A DNA stretch of 64,000 nucleotides, taken from assembly GCF_007954355.1 (NCBI RefSeq), contig NZ_VOLR01000020.1, positions 24,108 to 88,107 on the forward strand, written 5' to 3'. This document shows, piece after piece, positions 58,980 through 64,000 of the stretch. Every line of letters begins with the position of its first letter. Positions within the stretch are counted from its first letter, which is position 1. The notes below the pieces were generated by a model, which did not search any database, had not been told where the DNA came from, and saw only the letters and a program-made list of their open reading frames with translations. Source of the stretch: Colwellia hornerae (GTDB taxonomy: Bacteria > Pseudomonadota > Gammaproteobacteria > Enterobacterales > Alteromonadaceae). A program made the position numbers and the translations under genes.

Positions 58980-60365
58980 ATGAACATTAAATTTTTTGGC
59001 GCAACAAGGGAAGTCACTGGCTCTTGCTATTTGGTACAAGTTAATAACAAAAATATACTCATCGAATGTGGTATGTTTCAAGGATCTCATGAGCATGAGA
59101 GACACAATCACGACCCCTTCCCTTTTGACGTTAGTGAGCTCAATGCTGTGGTGGTCAGTCATGCACACCTTGATCACAGCGGTCGTTTACCCATATTGAT
59201 AAAAGAAGGCTTTCACGGTTCTATCTATACCCACAATGCTACTGTGGATCTATGTAAAATCATGTTAATCGACTCAGGCTATATTCACGAAAAAGAGGCG
59301 CGCTGGGAAAATAAAAAACGTGAGCGTAAAGGGTTAACATTAATAGAACCTCTTTATACAACGGCAGAAGCAGAAACAGCCTGTCAGTATTTTAAAGGGC
59401 TTACTTATGATGATGAATTAGAAATATGCGAAGGGGTCAAACTCACCCTTAGAGATGCGGGTCATATTATTGGCTCTGCCATACTTGAATTAACACTTGT
59501 CGAAGATGGAGTGAATAAAAAAGTGGTCTTTAGTGGTGATTTAGGCCATAAAAATGCCCCTATTTTACGCAATCCCTTTATCGTTAAACATGCCGACCTT
59601 GTTATCATGGAAAGTACTTATGGCGATAGATTACACCTAAGTTGGCAAGATACTTGGCGAGAAATGGGTAAAATAATAGCTAAAGCAAAAAGTAGTAAAG
59701 GCAATATACTTATTCCTGCCTTTACAGTTGGGCGAACACAGGAACTTCTTTATGAATTTAAGCAACACTTTGAGAGCTGGCAACTTGGAGACTGGCAAAT
59801 TTTTCTCGATAGTCCAATGGGTATAAAAGCGACTAAGGTTTACGCCAAACACCGTGAAGTTTATGATAAAAAAGCTGTTGATATTCAGCATGATGATGGA
59901 ATATTTAATTTGCCCAACCTGCATATGTCAGAAACAACTGAGTATTCGATGAAAATCAATCAAATATCCTCTGGTGCTATTATTATAGCCGGAAGCGGCA
60001 TGTGTACCGGGGGCAGAATTAAACACCATTTTAAACATAACATTTGGCGTCAAAATGCTCATGTAGTTATTGTTGGTTTTCAAGCAAGAGGAACATTAGG
60101 TCGCTCTCTTGTCGATGGATGTCGACACATAAATTTATGGGGTGAAAAAGTACAAGTTAAAGCAAGTATACACACCGTTGGAGGCTTTTCTGCTCACGCT
60201 GATCAAGAAGGCTTACTTGAGTGGTATCAAGGCTTTGAAAATAAACCTCCGGTGGTACTCGTACACGGAGAAAAAGAGGCGATGGATATACTCGCTCAAA
60301 AATTAAAATATCTTCATCAGGTTGATGTTACCCAAGCAAGTTATAAGCAAAATATTATTATCTAA
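58980..60365 (+). CDS. Metallo-beta-lactamase-fold hydrolase, beta-CASP type
   Basis: 461 residues with the RNA-processing MBL layout. HAHLDHSGRLP is the zinc motif, DAGHIIGSA and FSGDLGHKNAP supply other ligands, and the beta-CASP insert contains IPAFTVGRTQELLYE and GSGMCTGGRI. HTVGGFSAHADQ and VLVHGEKEAM close the site. The family includes CPSF/YSH1 and archaeal RNases, so an RNA nuclease is likely but not shown. GGAG lies just before ATG 58980; ATG 58968 is less well placed. Confidence 0.88.
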   Translation: MNIKFFGATREVTGSCYLVQVNNKNILIECGMFQGSHEHERHNHDPFPFDVSELNAVVVSHAHLDHSGRLPILIKEGFHGSIYTHNATVDLCKIMLIDSGYIHEKEARWENKKRERKGLTLIEPLYTTAEAETACQYFKGLTYDDELEICEGVKLTLRDAGHIIGSAILELTLVEDGVNKKVVFSGDLGHKNAPILRNPFIVKHADLVIMESTYGDRLHLSWQDTWREMGKIIAKAKSSKGNILIPAFTVGRTQELLYEFKQHFESWQLGDWQIFLDSPMGIKATKVYAKHREVYDKKAVDIQHDDGIFNLPNLHMSETTEYSMKINQISSGAIIIAGSGMCTGGRIKHHFKHNIWRQNAHVVIVGFQARGTLGRSLVDGCRHINLWGEKVQVKASIHTVGGFSAHADQEGLLEWYQGFENKPPVVLVHGEKEAMDILAQKLKYLHQVDVTQASYKQNIII

Positions 60366-60508
60366 AGGAAAGTCATCTATAAAGATATATTTATCAAGCT
60401 AAGGTTAACAATATTTGATTTATTACTTGATAAAGCTAATATTAAAAGATAAATAAAACTTTAATACCTTGTTAGTTAATTTGAATATCACATACTATAA
60501 GAGAATTT
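60366..60508. other. Leader of the interrupted DUF2892 gene
   Basis: AT-rich, 143 bp with AAGAG before the ATG at 60509. No other signal is seen. Confidence 0.4.
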
Positions 60509-60730
60509 ATGCTAAATATTAATCATAACCTTTGAGCTATAGATAGAATAATAAGAGGTGTAATAGCAGTCGCTTTGATTGTTTATCTACTACTTTTTTC
60601 TGAACAAATTGGCGATATGTTGTTACAAGTCTCTCTTTTAATTTTTGCTGTAATGAATTTAATCTCCTTTGCCATAGGATGGTGTCCGGTATATCAAATT
60701 GCGGATATAAACACATGTAAGAAAGGTTAA
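60509..60730 (+). pseudogene. DUF2892 (YgaP-like) inner-membrane protein with in-frame TGA
   Basis: The frame starts MLNINHNL, stops at TGA 60533-60535 (codon 9), and continues in frame as AIDRIIRGVIAVALIVYLLL, a membrane helix, FAVMNLISFAIGWCPVYQI and a C-terminal KKG to TAA 60730. This is the DUF2892 pattern of two helices with GWCP, normally fused to or beside a rhodanese. A Trp or Ser codon is expected at the TGA. It lies 12 bp before the GGDEF-EAL gene. No good alternative start was found after the stop, so it is probably non-functional or reinitiated. Confidence 0.75.
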
Positions 60731-60741
60731 ATAGTAGGCTT

Positions 60742-62688
60742 ATGACCGATACTGAGTTGTCATCAGGTTTAAGGAAACGTGTACTTTATAGTTCAATTGG
60801 ACTAGCTATTATTGTCTCGGCTATCTTTATCAGCGTAGCATTTAATTTATCACGCGATCTTGGAGAATCCTTAGAGTTAGAACATAGCACTAAAGTACTT
60901 TCTCAGCTAACCAAACATATAAAGTCTGTTATTCAACATGGTCAATTCAACGAATTAACATCAAATAAAGATGTTAAAAATGCGCTAACTGCTCTTCTAG
61001 ATAAAGATATTATTGGTTTCGAAATATGGTTTAACAACAAACATATCAAATTAAAAACCTCATTTTTATACGCCCATAACGACTTAATAGATAATGCAAT
61101 AAAATCCGAGACCTCTAACTATAACTTTATAGAAACTGATACAGATAGATTGTTTTGGATTTATGAAAAAGCCCCACTTAATAACTTATCTATATTAATG
61201 GTGAATGAAACATATGCTTTAGATAAAGCGATAAGCTATGTATCAAACAGACTTTTTATTACCGCTTTTTTAACCTTTTGGTTAGCGGTATGGGTTGCTT
61301 TATTCATATCCGCGTTAGTCAGTAAACGATTTCAGCAAAGCAATGACCGACTTAAGCATTTAGCTACCCATGATATTATGACTGGTTTGCATAATCGCGC
61401 TTATTTGTATGAGTATGCGCATTCATATTTTAATGCGGAGAATATAAAGAAACATCAAAATGACGGTACATTGTTAGCCGTTTATATTATTGATCTTGAT
61501 AAATTTAAAGATATTAATGACACCATGGGCCATTTGGTTGGAGATGAACTTTTAAAAGCTATATCAATACGTTTATGTAATCTAAAAGAGAAAAGTTCTC
61601 AAGCAATACGTTATGGCGGAGATGAGTTTGTTGTATGGTGTGATAATTTAAATGAGCGTAGAGCCATCTCGTTAGCTGAGGATATAGTGACGGTATGTCG
61701 TCAACCCATCAAGGTTAACAATTACGCCTTTGAAACCAGCGTAAGCGTCGGTGTATCCTATTACCCTACAAGTGGTCTACAACTTGATGAACTTCTAAAA
61801 AATGCAGATGTTGCTATGTACCAGGCAAAAAAACATCGACTCGGTTTTCAAGTGTTTCAGCAAGAGCTATTTACTCGTTCTGCCTTTCGAATAAATTTAC
61901 GAGGTCAACTTAATACAGCACTTGAACAGCATCAGTTCGTTTTATATTATCAACCTAAAGTAAAATTACCGGGTGACATAATTGTTGGTGTAGAAGCGCT
62001 TGTACGCTGGTTACACCCGAAAGAAGGCATTTTAAGTCCAAACATGTTTATCGATATTATTGAACAAAGCATGTTTGTACATGAATTTACACGGTACGTA
62101 TTGTTGCAAGCTATCATTCAATGTCGTGCTTGGTTGGATGAGGGACTTGAGTTATCAATAGCGGTAAATATTTCACCCTATAACTTGATGGATCCTGAAT
62201 TAGTCAGTTATGTCGCTACTCAATTAGAACATTATAACGTTTCAGCAGGATTAATTGAAATCGAACTTACTGAAAATGCCAGCATGGTTAACATTACCAA
62301 AACACAGGAAGTTTTTTCACAATTCAGAAAACTGGGTGTAAAGTTATCAATTGATGATTTTGGCACCGGCATGAGTTCCTTAGCTTATATAAAGCACTTA
62401 GATGTCGATTATATTAAGATAGATCGCTCTTTTATTAACGATGTTGTCACTGATAAGAGAGATGAAGCCGTAATTACCAGCCTGCTAGTTTTATGCCAGA
62501 AGTTAAATAAATTAACAATTGCGGAAGGCGTAGAAACAATTGAACAGGCGAATAAATTAACTCTCTTAGGCTGTAACTTAGCTCAAGGGTATTTATATAG
62601 TAAACCTTTACCCGCTGAAGAAATAACTAAATTATTAAATAAACAAGCAGTTGTCATCGATAATAATGTTATAAACATTAAAACTTAA
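60742..62688 (+). CDS. Membrane GGDEF-EAL cyclic-di-GMP enzyme
   Basis: 648 residues. Two membrane segments (about 16-36 and 172-192) bracket a periplasmic domain, followed by a GGDEF domain with RYGGDEFVVWC and an EAL domain with VEALVRWLHPKEG, IDDFGTGMSSLAYIKHL and AEGVETIEQ. Both active sites look intact, so it could make and degrade c-di-GMP, or one domain could be regulatory. The signal sensed by the periplasmic part is unknown. It faces the truncated paralogue. Confidence 0.93.
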   Translation: MTDTELSSGLRKRVLYSSIGLAIIVSAIFISVAFNLSRDLGESLELEHSTKVLSQLTKHIKSVIQHGQFNELTSNKDVKNALTALLDKDIIGFEIWFNNKHIKLKTSFLYAHNDLIDNAIKSETSNYNFIETDTDRLFWIYEKAPLNNLSILMVNETYALDKAISYVSNRLFITAFLTFWLAVWVALFISALVSKRFQQSNDRLKHLATHDIMTGLHNRAYLYEYAHSYFNAENIKKHQNDGTLLAVYIIDLDKFKDINDTMGHLVGDELLKAISIRLCNLKEKSSQAIRYGGDEFVVWCDNLNERRAISLAEDIVTVCRQPIKVNNYAFETSVSVGVSYYPTSGLQLDELLKNADVAMYQAKKHRLGFQVFQQELFTRSAFRINLRGQLNTALEQHQFVLYYQPKVKLPGDIIVGVEALVRWLHPKEGILSPNMFIDIIEQSMFVHEFTRYVLLQAIIQCRAWLDEGLELSIAVNISPYNLMDPELVSYVATQLEHYNVSAGLIEIELTENASMVNITKTQEVFSQFRKLGVKLSIDDFGTGMSSLAYIKHLDVDYIKIDRSFINDVVTDKRDEAVITSLLVLCQKLNKLTIAEGVETIEQANKLTLLGCNLAQGYLYSKPLPAEEITKLLNKQAVVIDNNVINIKT

Positions 62689-62789
62689 TTTTACTATTAC
62701 ATGCTCTGATGTTTGGTCGTTGTAGTGTCAAAAAATGATTTCACGTTAACAGTTCTAAAATTTAAACATAAAAACTGGAGCTTAATTAG

Positions 62790-62832
62790 AGGTCATTGCA
62801 CCCTAAACAATGAGTAATTAAAACAATGACCT
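62790..62832. repeat. Inverted repeat between the two GGDEF-EAL genes
   Basis: AGGTCATTG (62790-62798) and CAATGACCT (62824-62832), 25 nt apart. It lies between convergent genes, without strong T-tracts. Confidence 0.5.
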
Positions 62833-62838
62833 AACGTT

Positions 62839-63870
62839 TTAAAGCGATTCTCTAGCTGAAATATACTCAAGTTTATTTTCTTTTAACAGAGAAATAATTT
62901 GTTTACAGGGTAAAGGCTTACTGTAAAAGTATCCTTGAATGTAATGACAATTTCTAGAAACCAAGAAGTCAATTTGTTCTTTTGTTTCAGCCCCCTCGGC
63001 AACACAACTCATCCCTAATTTTTGAGCAAGACTGATTGTCGCTTCTATTATGGCTTCATCAGCATTATTTTCACCAATGTTAGAGATGAAGCTCCTGTCA
63101 ATTTTTATAACATCTAACGGGAGTAATCTTAAGTAAGATAGTGACGAGTAACCTGTGCCAAAGTCATCAAGCGATAACTTTATACCTAAAGCTTTGAGCT
63201 GATTCATCTTATCAATAGCCCTTTCGGGCTCGGTGATAAATGCAGATTCAGTCACTTCGAGCTTTATTGCTGAGGTAGGTAAATCAAACTCTTTCAATAT
63301 TGACGTAATAAAAGTGACTAATTCACCTTTGCTAAAATGGCTAGCAGAAATATTAATAGATAAATAAAAATCATTTCGAAAGCCTCGCCATACTATTAAG
63401 TCTTGTAACGCGGTCTTCAATGCTATTTCTGTCATAGAAATAATAAGATTTAAATCTTCCGCTAAAGGAATAAACTCCATGGGTGAAATCATGCCTTGCC
63501 CGGTAGGCCAGCGCATTAACATTTCTACGCCAACGGCTTTACCACAGTGTGCATCAACAATGGGTTGATAATGATTAATAAATTGCTTCTGTTTTACTGC
63601 TTGTTTTAAATTTGCCTCAAGAACGAGACGTTTAGCTGCGGCTTCAGTCATTGATGGTTCAAAATATTGATAAATATTTCGGCCATTTTGTTTGGCGCTG
63701 TACATTGCAATATCACTGTTTTTCAGAAGCTCAGCTGAATCGATACCATCTTCTGGATAAATAGAAATACCAATACTTGATCCAATACAAACCATAGTAT
63801 CTTGTAGTGTTATCGGTTGTTCAATAGTATCAATAATTTTTTGTGCAACTTGTGAAAGTTTATCTGTTGA
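62839..63870 (-). pseudogene. GGDEF-EAL gene truncated by an IS256-family element
   Basis: The retained 3' part encodes the end of a GGDEF domain (QLQ-like loop, then SSIGISIYPEDGIDSAELLKNSD) and a full EAL domain: VGVEMLMRW, a variant with EML for EAL but with the catalytic Glu kept, LDDFGTGYSSLSYL and CVAEGAET. Upstream of codon SSTDKL the frame enters the IS terminal sequence (from 63871), so the signature GGDEF and any sensor domain are lost from this side. An open frame that starts inside the IS (63918) would add 16 foreign residues. Function as a phosphodiesterase is possible only if that start is used. Confidence 0.85.
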
Positions 63871-64000
63871 GGAGACCCTGTAACAAAATCTGTGTAACTG
63901 CCTATCATTAATACCCATATAGGGTTTAGGATAGGCAGACTATGAATAAGAAAGAACTAGAAGTATTTGCTAAGCAAGCAGCCAAAGGTATTAAGTCCGA
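63871..64000 (+). mobile_element. IS256-family insertion sequence, left end
   Basis: The terminus reads GAGACCCTGTAACAAAATC and TGTGTAACTGCC, the end typical of IS256-family elements in Gammaproteobacteria. A subterminal inverted repeat CTGCCTATC/GATAGGCAG (63898-63906 and 63930-63938) precedes the transposase ATG. The other end and target duplication are outside the window. Confidence 0.85.
63942..64000 (+). CDS. IS256-family transposase, N-terminal fragment
   Basis: The first 19 residues, MNKKELEVFAKQAAKGIKS, match the N terminus of IS256/MULE-type transposases (often MNKKELEAFAKEAAKGI). No stop occurs before the window edge. The rest of the DDE protein is not visible. Confidence 0.82.
   Translation, partial: MNKKELEVFAKQAAKGIKS

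Overview
The window is a low-GC gammaproteobacterial chromosome segment, most like the marine Alteromonadales, and within them Colwellia and its relatives. The evidence is the AT-rich codon use, the Oar-type TonB receptor, and core blocks typical of that order: bioBFCD divergent from bioA, ydjA-like/sppA/ansA, lrp-ftsK-lolA-rarA-crcB-serS with ald divergent, and trxB-aat-bpt-infA. The genus is inferred from gene order and protein character, not from a database search. No rRNA, tRNA or CRISPR array was seen.

Layout. 1-8.8 kb looks like a nucleoside and nucleic-acid salvage locus: cdd-deoA, a large TonB-dependent receptor, a RutR-like TetR regulator, an endonuclease/exonuclease/phosphatase-family gene interrupted by an in-frame TGA, and a lipoprotein alkaline phosphatase. 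A near-perfect RutR operator lies over the cdd-deoA promoter and a weaker one precedes the regulator gene. 8.8-9.7 kb holds an orphan hicB behind clusters of GGGGTT boxes. 9.9-15.1 kb is the complete biotin cluster with a BirA operator in the bioB/bioA gap. 15.1-21.4 kb carries asnS, GNAT, nitroreductase, sppA and ansA. 21.5-23.9 kb is a complete-ended IS66-family element with an 8-bp target duplication and a nonsense codon in tnpC. 24.2-38.3 kb is housekeeping on the minus strand (DUF349 protein, YeaC family, AGCS symporter, M14 peptidase, thioredoxin-like, serS, crcB, rarA, lolA, ftsK, lrp). 38.4-43.4 kb runs on the plus strand (ald, 2OG oxygenase, trxB, aat, bpt, infA); aat has no ATG/GTG/TTG start at the expected place and appears to start with ATT.

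43.5-60.4 kb is the accessory part: LMW phosphatase, nhaC, a glutaredoxin-MauE fusion, prpD, two PRC-barrel paralogues, two Crp/Fnr-family regulators, a universal stress protein, acnA, a glycine-rich membrane protein, a haem c lipoprotein and a beta-CASP hydrolase. Seven copies of a 16-bp dyad, TGTGTG-N4-CGTACA, lie upstream of seven units here, including both Crp/Fnr genes and both PRC-barrel genes. In four cases it sits 21-22 bp before a -10 box, the geometry of a class II Crp-type activator. This is the best candidate for an undescribed regulon in the window.

60.4-64 kb contains a TGA-interrupted DUF2892 gene, a membrane GGDEF-EAL protein, and a second GGDEF-EAL gene cut by an IS256-family element that runs off the right edge.
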